Assembly (NCBI RefSeq): GCF_028389875.1
Contig: NC_084663.1
Coordinates: 206,553,876-206,617,875, forward strand
DNA from: Rhea pennata
Taxonomy: Eukaryota > Chordata > Aves > Rheiformes > Rheidae
Direction of reading: 5' to 3'
Length of the DNA stretch: 64,000 nt
Below are positions 41,274 through 54,329 of the stretch, piece by piece; position 1 is the first letter of the stretch, and each line of letters starts with the position of its first letter. The notes beneath the pieces are model-generated. The model ran no database searches and was not told the DNA's origin. It was given only the letters and a program-made list of their open reading frames with translations. The position numbers were made by a program, and so were the translations under genes.

Positions 41274-44200
41274 CCCAAACTAAAAGGATAAGCTTCCATG
41301 TTGCCCAGAAAATGTGGCTGGAGATCTCAAAAATGGAGGTGGCATCAAGACAAGCTCTAGGTTTAACTAGACCCAAAAATGGTCATAGAGAAAGTGGATG
41401 GTCTCACAACTAGGTGGTAGTAATAAAGTCTTACATTCACTCTACATAAATGAATGCACTCATCTCTACATATGAAGCAACTAGAGTGTGTGAGAGGATT
41501 TTTAAGTCCTATGGACCTCTCAGCTTTCTTTCAGAATCCTTCAGCTGACTTTACTGAAGACAAGCATGGTGATTTGCTTTCTGAACACGTTTTCTCCATC
41601 TACTCATCTGCTGCACTACCCACTCCTTCATGTAGATGCCGACCTAATGAACTCAAATTTCCATTTAAGTTCTTTCCATCTAATCAAGGTGCCCCTACGA
41701 TGGTCCCTCTCTTTCTTTGCAACAACCTTTTATGGTTTGCCACAGCCAGCATGTTCCTGTCAAATCTGCCCTTATATATATACTAAACTCTTTTTAAAAG
41801 GATCTAGTGGGGGAAAAACAAACAAACAAACAAACAAAAAAATCAAATAACCTCCCCCCACTTCTACTCTCTCACTCTCTCTTCTGTTTCTTTGCTTTTC
41901 AGTAGCTGTTAACTTTAAAATCAAGATGAGCTGGAGGAGGCCAGTCCTGCATGTCACAAAGTGAGTCTATCATTTTGAGATAATCCAATATTGCCTATTT
42001 ATGGAGTCTGAGATTCAGCTTGAATTGAAAGTTGTCTAGTATTCAGAGAGTTTCAGGATTTTGACAGTTGCCCTAGGAGAGATTAATCACAATAGGAGTT
42101 TGTGAGGGCTAGATATCTAATTTAGAGATGGCTGGGAACGTTCTGCAGATGAACAAAAAAAAGACAGTTTAAACAACTAATGTCTTTCACATGCCTAAAT
42201 CTAGATGAACAGCAGATGCTGATGTTGACTAAGGGCTGAGGATCAGTAAGATGGAGGGATTGATACTTAATCACTTATAAACTCCAGATGGCTAATTTAC
42301 GGAAGATGAAATCAGGCTTTAGAGGGTAATCACACCACCTTACTTTAGATACATAATTTAGGAGTCAAAATTAGAAAGCTGGTCTTTCTATATTCCCTCT
42401 GTAGCCAACAGGGAGACACAGGTCTTTTAGAAGAGGAATCGAAGTTAGACTTCTGCTCTGCATGCTAGAGAAGTATGCTCCTGTCTGTTGACTTTAGAAG
42501 GTATGGATGATGATTGTTCTTCTAACTAAAGTGATTGGATGCCTAAATATAAACTGTACAAAATTAATCTTCCCCAAGTTACAAAGGCTTGCATATACAT
42601 GGGCATAGCCTCAGAACCAAAATCCAGAAGACCATAAACAAAGCACTTTCTTGAGAGGCTGCCTGAACATGCAAGATTGCATTGTGTAATCCAACAGAAA
42701 TCAGTATTCATTAACTCTAGGATGTTGTAAACACACAGAAATGTTTGTTTGGTGAGATCTGAAGAGGTTCCAAAGTCCATAAGAGGAATTAGATAATAAA
42801 AATCAAGGAAAATGCACCAGTTCATTTGTAAAATGCAAGGTTTTTTTGTTTGTTTGTTTTTGTTGTTTGTTTGTTTTTTCCTGTCAGGTGCACAGGCAAA
42901 AGCTAGCTTTAGGTAGTTTTAATTGACATGCACAGTATTCATGAAATAGATAATCCATACAAATGTTGACCTTAACAGTATGAAACAGTGCAATATTAAC
43001 ATAAGGATGTCCTTTATTCATTTTTTTATTATTTATATCAGAGGAATTGCTGATGAACAAATATCTTTTCTGCCCATGTTCCTATTTAATATATAGTTAT
43101 TATAGGCCATGAAAGGAATATAAAAATCCTTAGAGTTTTAGTGTGTTAGAGTATCAAGGGAGTACAGGATTGTGTTACATAAAGCACAAGTCTTTAAGTA
43201 GTATTGTCACTTATACTGCCAAAAATATAAATGGTAATAATTATCGATTCACACCTTTGGTTTAAGCTTTTGAGAAATGAAACTGATTTCCTTCATCCTG
43301 TCCTGAAGAAGTCTGGTGTGTGACCCTTCTCCCCAAAGTGACTCCAGCAGCATAAAAATGCAAAGCAGATGCTAAAAGAAACACTTTGAATGTTTCTGAA
43401 ATCAACATCAGGATGTTCATACTGGACCACTGCCTGTCCTCTGTCAAAGATTGAACTAGATATTATATAATTACTGCCATTGTGGTAGGTACATTTTGAT
43501 AAGTAGTATATGTATTTTCAGGTGACATTAGAAGAAAGAAGAGGTAGAGCCCAGTTCTATAACTTCTGAGCACTCATTAAACTGAAGTGGAGCTTTAGAT
43601 TGTGAGATTTTTTAATTTATTTGCTTAATCTGACTTTAGTTGTGTCCAAATCTTCTTGAAAATACAGCATAAGAGTAAGAAATCAGATATTGGAAGGGTG
43701 AATGAATGAAGGGTGAACTACTTCCTTGGTTAATTAACCAAATTTAATTTTTGTATGAAGGCACAGTGTGAACCTCATGTGAAATTATCACTTCATTTTA
43801 TGACCATATACTTCAGGAGATGGTACAGCATGTGTGAAGCTGATCTGAAAACTTCACACGGTCAATGTGATAATGTTGTGAAGACACAGTTTTATAATTA
43901 TCTGAGTGAACAAATATAGTCTTTCTGCATCATTCACAATGACAAGAACACAGTTCATCATAACAAGAATAATAGCAACAACAGTTCTGACATCTAATGC
44001 AGCTAATGGTTTATATTGCCATTTTTGATGTTAGATACAGCAACATGATTAGTTATATTACCAAGATAAATACTGTAGTCATTCTTTTATTGGATTTAGG
44101 TCCCAAAGCAAGGACACACATCTGTAAAACTCATTTTGGGGGAAGAAGACTAGTAGAAGAGGTGCAGTGATAAATGATGGTTCATTGCCATATGATGTTG

Positions 44201-45262
44201 AGTGATGCTACAAAGAATACGTGTATTTCTTAAGAAGAAAAAGTGTATAATAAGTGTTTATTTTGGGATGAAAGTAGCTTGTCATAGAAAAGACCACAAA
44301 TCTTGAGGTCATTTCTCTCTCTCAAAAAAAAAATCCATAAGAAAATAATTAATTTGGAATACCAAGCCACGTTTTAGGCATCGATCTTTAAGCATTCACC
44401 TTCAAGTCACCATAATTCTGCAAGGATTGAAGTCACAATTCATTTTTCAACCTTCTGAGGTGCACTCATCAGAATTGTTGCAGTATGTATAATTGTTTTA
44501 TTATAGCTGCCATCTCCATTGTGCCTTCTTCTAGCATCCAACACAGCTGGCAGCAGTCAGACCCTGACCCTTTGTTTTGTATACTATTTCAGATTCTAAT
44601 TCCTCCTACTCTTTTTTTACATCTCACTAGATTTCACCACTTCTTCCCTGTGTGATATCACTTGCTCAGTCCTAACCACACGGCAAGAGTCATGTGTGTG
44701 CATCTCTCCTTTGACTCTGTTTTTTTTCTCGACCTTTACTTTGCAAGGGCTTTTGTCAAGCTACAGCATACATATCTTTACGTTCATACATGAGCTCGGT
44801 TATCTTCATCATTAAGAAGACTTGCATTACTGTTTAATATTCTATGAATAAATAATATGTTTTTATAGGCTGAAATGAGAAAGATCCAGGAATATTATTA
44901 TATAGGCCTTATTTCCATATAACTAGTGTGTGACAGATAATGTATGGAATCCTCTCTCACCTTCCTTATTAAAGATACAAGAGTGTTTCCACTTTCTGCT
45001 TACTTTGTAAATCTTTCAGTATCAACAATTTCTTCTATTCTGAAACATCTTAATAAATAAAAAGAAAAAAAAAATCTTCTGTGAAAGAGATGATTATTTT
45101 AACACTCAGAAGGAGTAGTCCCCTAGGAACCATGAGTTCTCATCTTGAATCTGGGGAAAAATGCATACCACTAAGTTCTTCCGCACAGTTTCCTCAGCCA
45201 CAGGTATCCACAAATGGTTATTTACACCTGTTTCTAGTGATTAAGCATCTATCTTCTTAGTG

Positions 45263-45296
<34 letters not shown>

Positions 45297-45513
45297 TCTC
45301 CCTTCTGATTCTGAAACATCAAAACCTCAAAACCGGGGTCTATCACGTTTCATTTATGTGACCAATAAAGATGCTGAATGTGGGAGAGCAGTTGCCCTAT
45401 GCTCTCTATGTAGTCAGCTGAGCTGAGCACTACCTGTGCAGTCAAAAAACAATTCCTAATACCTCAAGTAGGCATGATGAATCTAAGCCTTGGCTGAATC
45501 TAAATAGTCCTAT
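41274..45513. other. AT-rich spacer with simple repeats
   Basis: No gene identified. Repeats are an AACA microsatellite at 41817-41838, a TTTG/TTG repeat at 42841-42879 and a run of 30 T at 45264-45293, the longest homopolymer in the window. Open frames (at most 110 codons) lack domains. Confidence 0.55.
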
Positions 45514-45540
45514 AAACAGTATATACAGTATATACTGTTT
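45514..45540. repeat. 27-bp near-perfect palindrome
   Basis: AAACAGTATATAC at 45514-45526 and its exact reverse complement at 45528-45540 surround a single central A. AT-rich palindromes of this form can extrude as cruciforms. There is no gene context to suggest an operator. Confidence 0.92.
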
Positions 45541-46639
45541 TTAGTTTTATATATCCTTTATTGGATCTGATCCATTGCTGATTACAGAAATCATAATCTC
45601 ATGAAAAGTCCCATTCAGGATGGTTGTCATACATTATTGTTGTAGCCGGACAGAAAGTGAACGGTGAGCAGAGCAGAACTGAATGAAAGTGATGGTATTA
45701 TAGTAGAAAGCAAACTGATCTTTTTTCAAGTATTTGGGTAGGAGCTGTGGAATCGGATAGAGAGAAAAGCCTTCCAAAATAGACAAGTCTTCCTAAATAG
45801 TTTATCCAAATCTAGCAATACAAATCTAAGTGGAAACTTTTAGACCCTTCTAATAACATGGATACATTAGCATAGTAACACATACTGATGGCTGATATAC
45901 TCCAAAAGCACCTGCTAACTGAACATCTTCTATGGAATCTCCCTCTCACATGGCACTTTGTTTTTTTAACTATTATGTCTTTTTCAATCTGTATATAAAA
46001 TGGTCTAAGCTACAGAAGATGAGCTAAAATTATGATTTTTAAAATGTTTTTTTACAGCTGGAAATTGCTGTTATATTTTCATGGTCTTTTTCTGAAGAGA
46101 AGATAATGCATTCCCATCTCTTGCTATATGTTAGATATTTCTTTTTATTTTTGTTTTTAAGCAGAGAATATACTACAATCAAAAGAACTAAAATCATTTT
46201 CTGACCAAGAGATATACATTGGAGAGATCTTTTACAAAATCAAATCAGGTTTACGAAGTACTATTCAGATTATAGACTTGTACTCCTCTAGGAGAAAAAA
46301 ATAGAAATTATTTTTCTTTACAATATTTATTTTTCTAAATAACAATTCTAAAGCAAAACGGTAATTTATGTGCAGAACTAAATAGTTCTTTTTCCCTCAA
46401 GTAGAAAAATTTTGTCAGACTCTGCTGTTAACATGCATGTCATGCTGTTAAATATTAGCTGATGAAATGTATGACATAACTAGACTAGGTCTTATTCTGA
46501 GTGGATTTTTTCCCTTGAAAAAATAAATTTTCTGGCTTTGGAGTGGGTTTAAACTGTCAAGAACAACAATAACCTGGCAGTGAGGCATCCTGTGAGGCAA
46601 TCTGAGAGTTCTCGAAAGAGATTATCAAAGATCTAGGTA
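45541..46639. other. AT-rich spacer, nothing identified
   Basis: No gene or element recognised before the CR1 tail. Confidence 0.5.
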
Positions 46640-49270
46640 TCAGAGAATCACAGAATGGTTGAGGTTGGAAGGGACCTCTGGAGATCATCTAGTCCAACCT
46701 CCCTGCTCAGCAGGGTCACCTAGAGCATGGTAGACAGGGTTGCATCCAGGCGCACCTTGAAGATCTCCAGAGAAGGAGACTCCACAACCTCTCTGGGCAA
46801 CCTACTCCAGTGCTCTGTCACTCTCACAGCAAAGAAATTCCTTCTCATATTCACGAGGAACTTCCTGTGCTTCAGTTTCTGCCCATTGCCTCTTGTCCTG
46901 TCACACGGGGCAACTGAAAAGAGTTTGGCCTTGTTCCCTTGACACCCTCCCTCCAGGTACTTATACACATTGATAAGATCCCCCCTCAGTCTTCTCTTCC
47001 CCAGGCTAAACAGGCCCAGCTCTCACAGCCGTTCCTCATAGGGCAGGTGCTCCAGCCCTCTAAACGTCTTTCTAACCCTATATTAGACTCTCTGCAGTAG
47101 CTCCATGTGTGTCTTGTCCTGGGGAGCCCAGAACTGGACACAGGACTCAAGACGAGGCCTCCGCAGGGCTGAGGAGAGGGGCAGGATCACCTCCCTCCAC
47201 CTGCTGGCAACACTCCTCCCAACGCACCCCAGGAGACCATTGGCCTTCTTGTCCACAAGGGCACATTGCTGGCTCATGGTCAACTTGTCATCCCCCAGCA
47301 CTCCCAGGTCCTTCTCTGCAGAGCTGCTCTCCAGGAGGCCAGCCCCCAGCTTGTCCTGGTGCCTAGGGTTATTTCTTCCTAGCTGCAGAACCCTGCACTT
47401 GCCCTTGTTGAATCTCCTGAGGTTCCTCTCTGCCCAGCTCTCCAGCCTGTCCAGGTCTCTCTGAATGGCAGCACAGCCCTCTGGTGTGTCAGCCACTTGT
47501 CAGCAGACTTCCTGCAGATGCCCTCTGTCCCTTCATCCAGGTCACTGATGAAGAAGCTGAAAAAGACTGGACCCAGTACTGAGCCCTGGGGGACTCCATC
47601 AGTCACAGACCTCCAACTAGACTGAACTGTTCATCATGACCCTCTGAGCTCTGCCATTCAGCCAGTTCTGAATCCACCTCACTGGCCACTCGTCTAATCC
47701 ACACTTCCCGAGCTTATCTAGAAGGATGTTATGGGAGACGGTGTCAAAAGCCTTGCTGAAGTCAAGGGACATGGCGTCCACTGCTCTCCCCTCATCTACC
47801 CAGACAGTCATTCCAGCACAGAAGGCTATCAGATGGTTAAGCAGGACTTCCCTTTGGTGAATCCATGCTGATTACTCCTGATCACCTTCTTTTCCTCCAT
47901 ATGTCTGGAGATGACATCCAGAATGAGCTGTTCAATCACCTTTCCAGGCATGGAGGTGAGGCTGACTGGCCAGTAGTTGCCTGGGTGTTCCTTCTTGCCC
48001 TTTTTTGAAGACTGGAGTGACATTAGCTTTCTTCCAGTCCTCAGGTACCTCTCCAGTTCTCCATGATCTTTCAAAGATGATGGAGAGGAGCCTAGAGATA
48101 TCATCCACCAGCTCCCTCAGCACTCGTGTGCACATCCTACCAGGGCCCATGGATCTGTGGATGTTAAATTTGCCTAAATGATCTCAAACATTGATCCTCC
48201 TCAACTAAGGGATAGTCTTCCTTTCTCCAGATTTTCTCTCCCATCTTCAGACTCTGGCATTCTTGAGGGCCAATCCTAACAGTAAAGACTGAAGCAAAGA
48301 AGACATTCAGTAACTCTGCCTTCTCTGGATCCTGCGTCATCAGGGCACCCACTCCATTCAGCAGTAAGCCCCACTCCATTCAGCAGTAAGCCCACATTTT
48401 CCTTAGTCTTCCTTTTGCTACTGATATAGCTGAAGAAATCCTTCTTGTTGTCCTTGACATCCTTTGCCAGATTTAATTCCAAATGGGCCTTAGCCTCTCC
48501 TTGTTGACTTCTCTACTGCCTTTGCCAAAAAGTTATCACCAATGCTCTGCAAGAGCCTCCTGGATTGTTTGTGCCTAGCTGTGTTGTCCTTCCAGCAGAT
48601 ATCAGGATGGTTGAAGTCTCCCAGGAAAACCAGGGCCTGTGATCATGAGGCTACTTCCAGCTGTCTGTAGAAGGCTTCATTGACTTCCTCTTTCTGATCA
48701 GGTGGCCTGAAGTAGACACCCACAACAGTATAACCCATGTCATCCTGCCCTTTAATCCTTACCTGTAAGTTCTTGACTTGCTCTTCATCTACCCTTAGGC
48801 AGAGCTCAATACATTCTATTTGCTCTTTCACCTCGTTTTCCCGGTCTGACTTTCCTATAAAGCACATAGTCGTTCCTGACAACATTCCAGTCATGAGAGC
48901 TATCCCACCATGCCTCTATAATTGCAATGAGATCATGGCCCTGTGACTGCACACAGATCTCCTGTTCCTCCTGTTTATTCCCCAAGCTGTGTGCATTGAC
49001 ATACAGGCATTTCAGAGAGATAGTTGTGCATACAAGTTTCCCCAGAGCAGGGCAAGGGAAAATGTCATGTCTCATATGCATTTCCCCAGCTGCAGGCACC
49101 CACTGGAGGCATCCTGATGTGAGCCATGTTTTGCTGACTACCTTGTCTTTACAATTCTTCCCTGTCCCCATCCTTCCTAGCTTAAATCTCTTTACCAGGT
49201 TGACCAACCTGTTGTATCACTGTCTTGATAGCATCTTAATTCTTCCCATCAGGTTTGGGATATGGACATC
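46640..49270 (-). mobile_element. CR1 LINE with endonuclease and RT remnants, minus strand
   Basis: The longest CR1 copy here (about 2.6 kb). From 5' to 3' on the minus strand it has the endonuclease start (LKCLYVNAHSLGNKQEE, then IAIIEAWWDSSHDWN, about 49010-48870), an endonuclease middle (VRIKGQDDMGYTVVGVYFRP, about 48750-48690) and a D-F-N-H-P box with an altered Asp context near 48610. An abrupt jump at about 48500 leads to the [20 protein letters not shown] linker (48460). After it come the RT parts SLDFSKAFDTVSHNILLDKLG (47770) and [22 protein letters not shown] (47600), with the FADD region lost, then the ORF2 end and the tailed 3' UTR (46640). Multiple stops and frameshifts make it inactive. 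The 5' edge is approximate. Confidence 0.94.
48348..48390 (-). repeat. 22-bp tandem duplication inside the CR1 copy
   Basis: The 21-base word starting CCCACTCCATTCAGC at 48348 recurs at 48370, giving a 22-bp period. As 22 is not a multiple of three, it shifts the ORF2 frame. Confidence 0.9.
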
Positions 49271-52263
49271 TATATTAAGGGCCACTGAAACGTGTCAGGA
49301 GAGAGGGAGAAACTATAATTTACTGCCCAGACACAAAACTGCTCATTTCCAAAGTTTTTTTTCTGAAATGATGTGTATGTAGCATCACAGAACCAGCTCT
49401 AGAACATGAAGTAGAAATGCCTTATCATATTAAGCACTATACACAAACAGACAGCTGCAAACATACACACACACACATGCACTCACAGACTTACCATGGC
49501 TAAATGATAGCATCTGCAATGCTAACACATGAAAGCAATTGGAAACATCATTTCCATTGTTATTATAAGAGTAACAACTTCCTTGAGCACAGGGAAGGAT
49601 GGCATAGATCCACTATTACCCCATGTAGCTTAGTTAAGTAGCAGAGACTAGGAGATCAACAAGGAATAGTCTCAATTCAGAGCCAGCAAAAAATCTTGTA
49701 ATTTCTCAGCATTGCATGCAACTGGAATCATGAGCATTGATATTTTTAAGACCTTCACTTTCATGCTCTGGGGCAAGGTTAAGAACACCATGATCCTTTA
49801 TCTGTCCCAAGTGCCTACAGTAATAACTCCTAAATTCCAGAGATGACCATTGATGAACATGATGTCACTAACACAGGTCACACAGCCATCTTGTTCAACA
49901 GAAGCAATGACTAGGGGCCTTGTCAAAGAAAGCTGATTCTAGACACAAATTTACCATAGATACTCCCTGTTGCACCCACATAATTCTGGGCACCTGTCTT
50001 CGGTCTATGTATGCTTGCAACTGCAATGTAGGACTTGGATACTCTACCAAAGGAATTCACTCAACTATAGTATGGGATCTGAAGGGAATGGCAAGGGGAG
50101 CTACTTTGATTTCACAGGTTTAAGGGATGGTACGGTCCCTGTCAGAAAGTAAAAAGATTTTTACTCTGAGTTGAAATCAGTCTCAATATTAATGAGGTAA
50201 TGCTAGTTGTTTGCCTCACTAGTTATGACTCTGAAGACAAAGGATGGGTGGTAGCCTTGTAGGACAAATGTTTGTTTAGAAAAATGCCCCACCAAATTCC
50301 CAACCACAGCAAGAGAGAAGTGTTTGATTAAGGAAGGCAATAATAAAGATCAAGATCAGAGCAGCACCCCCATGACAGTCAGGTAAGAACATCTGTCTGA
50401 AACTGTCTTTTACAGGAGAATTTATGAAACATTGCTTAATACAGATGTTTCAGCAGAATAGCAGAGTAACTGTTTCAGGAAGAAATAGAGTCTAGTAATC
50501 CATTGGAAGAAGCTGAAGATTTGGGCAAAGCTGTCTTAAATTTAAGTTGGTACTAAACTCTGATGCATATCTAATAAAATAGATTCCAGGATGACCTATT
50601 CTTGTCTTTATGCAGCAAAAACTGAGTGAATTGTTTGAGTGAACAAACTGATGCCAAACTAAATCAGATGACCATAGGTCAGTTTGTATAAATGCTTGGA
50701 CAGATGAGGAAAAAGCTGTGAAGCAGATCTGTCCTTCCCCTTTCTTTCCCTATCTGAAGGATTTTCTCCTGATTTGAGGGCTGTTGTTGTGGGAGCATAA
50801 AACTAGTGTGTGCATGGAGACACAAGGTGTGTGAACCACAGAACTTTTCCCAGCACTTGCTGAGGTGTTCTAGCACAATGATGAAAGGCCTCTAGTGTGT
50901 TGAAATTTATATAGCTACAGAAAATGCAAGACTTTACTAACAAGCCTTCATGTAAGTAATTCTAAAACTACTTGTAGTTTGCAAGTCAATATGATTGTAG
51001 GCTCATACTTAGACTATATAAAGAATTATAGTATACACCCCATTAAAAATATTTTTTACTGAAAAACTGTGTAATTAACTGCAATCACTTTTTCCGTGTA
51101 TAACTCCTATGACTATGCCATCAAAGCTTTAATCTTCCTTCTTTTCCTCTCTTCTCTCTCATTTCTTTTCTTTTATGGATGGAGTAGCAGTTAAGTAACA
51201 TTTAAATTCTATAGACATCATTATATTAATATTGAATTCACATTACTATAGAAAAAGAGCAAGACTCAAGTGTGATTCTTTTAGGAAGAAATGCAACATT
51301 TTTCTCTCCTTAGCCAAAATCTATCAGCCTTGTTGCAATCTCTAGAGACTCTCAGCAACAGATGTGATATGACTGATGGCGGGCAAAAATCTATGAAAGA
51401 CAGAGTCCAAACTGTGGCTGGAGAATGAGAACAGATAAATCAGGGCACAGGTCTAGACAGGGCATGAGCTTGTCCTACGAGGCCCTATAAGTCTCAAGAG
51501 ACTCTGGAAACAAGCGTGTAAACACCTGTTTCAAGCATCATTTAAGGAGATACTTGTCTATAAATGGGAAATCAATGTAATTGTATGAGAAGATCACCCT
51601 TATGCAGATTTGCTTTCAGGGAGATTAAAATAAGCAAATCTCATATTTCAACAGAAATGTACATGCCTGAACTGTCAAATGCTACTTAATAAGAGAATTA
51701 TACTGGATTTTATTTTACTTAGGTTCTATTTTACAAAGAACAGTCTCTCCCTCTTCTTTTAAGGCAAACCACTTGCTTTGGGGATATCAGTTTGGATTCA
51801 GCATTAGTTCTAATTGACATAGTTTTAATTATTTCACTTGAGTCTTATCATAAGACCTCCACATATGATATAATTGGTTATATGTGGTAGACTCCATACA
51901 TGCTATAATCCTTGTGCTGACATGGCAGACAAGGGAATAAAGAGAGAAGCTTGCTTTTTGACCTTAGACACATGACATATGTCAGCTGAATGGAAAGGTT
52001 ATGCAGCAACACACTTACATGATTGAGGTGTCCTATTTGTTTTCTGTTTAATTCTCTTTCTATTAATTTTCAAAATTTGTCAATATTTTATCCACAAAAG
52101 AGACACTCGGAAAATCAGTCAGTTGCAAGAAGGTATGTGAGCTTAAGAAAAAAAAAGAAAAACAGAAGGAAAGAAGATTAAAAGCGTGAACATAGTAATG
52201 CAAAAAGAATGGAAAACAGTTGGGGGAAAAAATGACTTTGGTCATATAATTCATTTCATGAGG
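49271..52263. other. AT-rich spacer, nothing identified
   Basis: Contains a short CA repeat near 49466-49482. Open frames of at most 67 codons. No gene recognised. Confidence 0.5.
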
Positions 52264-52857
52264 TGTGCCGTACATTATGGGGAGGAGCACAAATCCTCAG
52301 TTTGGAACACCAGTTGTGAGAGGACAACTTCACACTATGTTTATCACTAGGAATTGCATACTATCTCACCGCAGATATCACATCTGCAAAATAGGCAAAA
52401 AGAGAGACTTTGAACCTCTGCAAAATGGGCAGAAAGAGGAACTCTGAACTTCCACAAAATAGGCAGAGGAAGGAATTATGCAATGTCATCGAAACTGGGC
52501 TAAGTGCAGAGACTCGTACAGTTTGGCCAACTGACTAGACCTGCTCTTGTGCAATTCCCTGGTCAATTACCAGCTAAGCATTTTGACTCTGAGTACAAAC
52601 ACCAACACAAATGTAAAAAATAGGAGCCTGAGAGACAAACTCCTTGGAACTCTACTGCAAGGCAGCAGGCTACGTGACAGGATCTCCCCTTAGGGTGGGA
52701 CGCCACTTAAGGTTACGCCTTACACTCAGTGAATAGACATAAATGTGATTTTTAATCTATACTAAGAGCTAGCTAGCTAATGATGCAGTAAGTACTTGTG
52801 TGAATACCTTGCTATCAATAAATTCTATAATAGTAACCATCCTGTGTGGTGAGTGTA
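52264..52857 (+). mobile_element. LTR-like segment upstream of the pol remnant
   Basis: This segment ends immediately before sequence that reads as RNase H. Near its right end are an AATAAA signal (about 52818) and a TGTGTGG stretch about 30 bases later, the order expected at an R/U5 border. Its left part holds three 34-bp tandem repeats, as in a U3 enhancer. The boundaries are not fixed. I see no convincing primer-binding site after it, and it does not resemble the LTR-like end at 55.5-56.3 kb. It may belong to another element, joined by deletion. Confidence 0.4.
52384..52485 (+). repeat. Three tandem 34-bp repeats
   Basis: Units at 52384-52417, 52418-52451 and 52452-52485 share the core CAAAATRGGCARA and a GAR-rich middle. 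Units 1 and 2 are closest and unit 3 has drifted. There are no spacers, so it is not CRISPR-like. Confidence 0.88.
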
Positions 52858-52861
52858 ATTC

Positions 52862-54300
52862 CACCTGTGATAGCTGTTATATCAATTAGTTGCAGAATCT
52901 GATTAGTGGCAGCAAGATCAATGGCTTATTGGCACCAAAGAAATGTGGGGAAAGCAGTATTGGGAATGTATATGGCAGTTATTACAAGAACGAGATGTTT
53001 GGGTGTTTCACGTGGATGCCCACACTACAGAGTCCACAGAAACAGCAAAATGGAGTGCACATGTAGACCAATTGGCTCACATCCATCGCCTCGCCATCAC
53101 AGCCCCAGAGGAAGAGGCGTTAGCAAAGCGGGCTCATGCTAAAGCTGGCCACGCTGGGCGAAATGCTGCCATTGCAGGGGGAAAAGCATGGGGTCTGCTA
53201 TTGAGCTAAGCATTAGTGCAGCAAGTCATTGATCAGTGCTCCGTTTGTCAGATGCTGAAGGAACGGAAAGTGTTATCTCAACCATTGGGGCAGATCAAGC
53301 GAGGAACCACGGTGGGGGGAAGTCTGACAACTTGATTATATGGGTCCATTGAAGGAACATCGACGACAGCGATATGCTTGTGTAGCAGTAGACACCTGTT
53401 CTGGGCTGGCTGTCATCATTCCTAGCCGCCATAGTAATGCTTTTACAACTATTCGGTGCTTGAACGCCATTGAGTTGTACTATGGCACCCCTATTGAAAT
53501 ACAATCGGATAATGGTTCACATTTCAAAAATAAAGCAATGCAGCAGTGGGCAGAAGAGCGGGGAATTACATGGATGTGGCACCTCCCTTATCATCCCCAG
53601 GGAGCTGGCCTGGTAGAACGGATAAACGGACTGCTACAGGAACAGCTCCAGAGATTGGGAGGAGGCTCCTTTCAGGGCTGGGTAGACCACCTTCCAGAGG
53701 CTGTTCGTATCTTAAACAACAGGCTTGTTGCCGGCAGCACCATGCCACTGTTATTGATGAAACAAGGCCAGATACGGGCTGTACGCACAGCAACAAATGT
53801 AGCATCTGTGAAGCAGGGCGCACAGTTCCGAGCCACCAGTGGGCAAGGTGGGTATATTGTCCACAACACATAGGACTGGAGTATCGGTAGTGGGGAGGTA
53901 ACATGGTTACGCACCGACGTTCATCTGTATGTGAACAATACTCAACCAGCATGCCTGTGGGTGTTGCAACTAAGTTCAGCATTACTTAGTAAGAGTATCG
54001 TACTGTTGAATCTCATACAAACAAACCTGAAATCGCCTCTGTTGTTAGGTCTCAAAAATACTACATCGCGCCCAATCTTGGTACCACCTGCTCCATGGGT
54101 TAATGTGTATTATGTCCACAGCATAACACCAAGTCCGCCACCATCAACTTGGTTTGCAGGAGCTCGTGTCTGGTACTAACCCCCTTTAGAGCCGGTACCA
54201 CTTCTGGTGGAAAAACTTGCAGCTGGTGATTCGCATGCGGTAATCATTGTCATTCAGGGTGAGCAACAGTGGAAGCGAGTATCAACTGAGCACCTTAGGT
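52862..54300 (+). pseudogene. Broken pol remnant: RNase H end and integrase
   Basis: The RNase H end reads through a D-S pair near 52862 (after a stop) to the VFHVDAH block (about 53005) and a VDQLAHI block (53065). The integrase zinc finger follows with His-x3-5-His (AHAKAGH, 53125) and Cys-x2-Cys (CSVC, 53236). The catalytic core is open from 53340 to 53873: first Asp in AVDTCSG (about 53387), second in IQSDNGSHF (about 53505), Glu in LVERINGLLQ (about 53610). The spacing fits the DD(35)E family, and the PYHPQGAGLVERINGLL word is ERV-L-like. A C-terminal portion with a VWY block and a QWKRVSTEHL end runs to about 54290. Breaks are an in-frame stop at 53207, a frame change with a stop near 53320, and another change near 53873-53931. 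Non-functional. Confidence 0.87.
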
Positions 54301-54329
54301 GAAGAGAGTAGTCAGGGACAGAAGAATGT

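Noticed and set aside
52384..52485. Possible CRISPR-like array
   Set aside because: The units are directly adjacent without spacers and the genome is eukaryotic.
52885..52920. Retroviral primer-binding site after the left LTR-like segment (AGTGGCAGCAAGATC)
   Set aside because: It resembles a TGGCAGAAGTGGGAT-type site only loosely, and in another frame the same bases read as RNase H leading into a WGKQYWE block, so coding is the better explanation.
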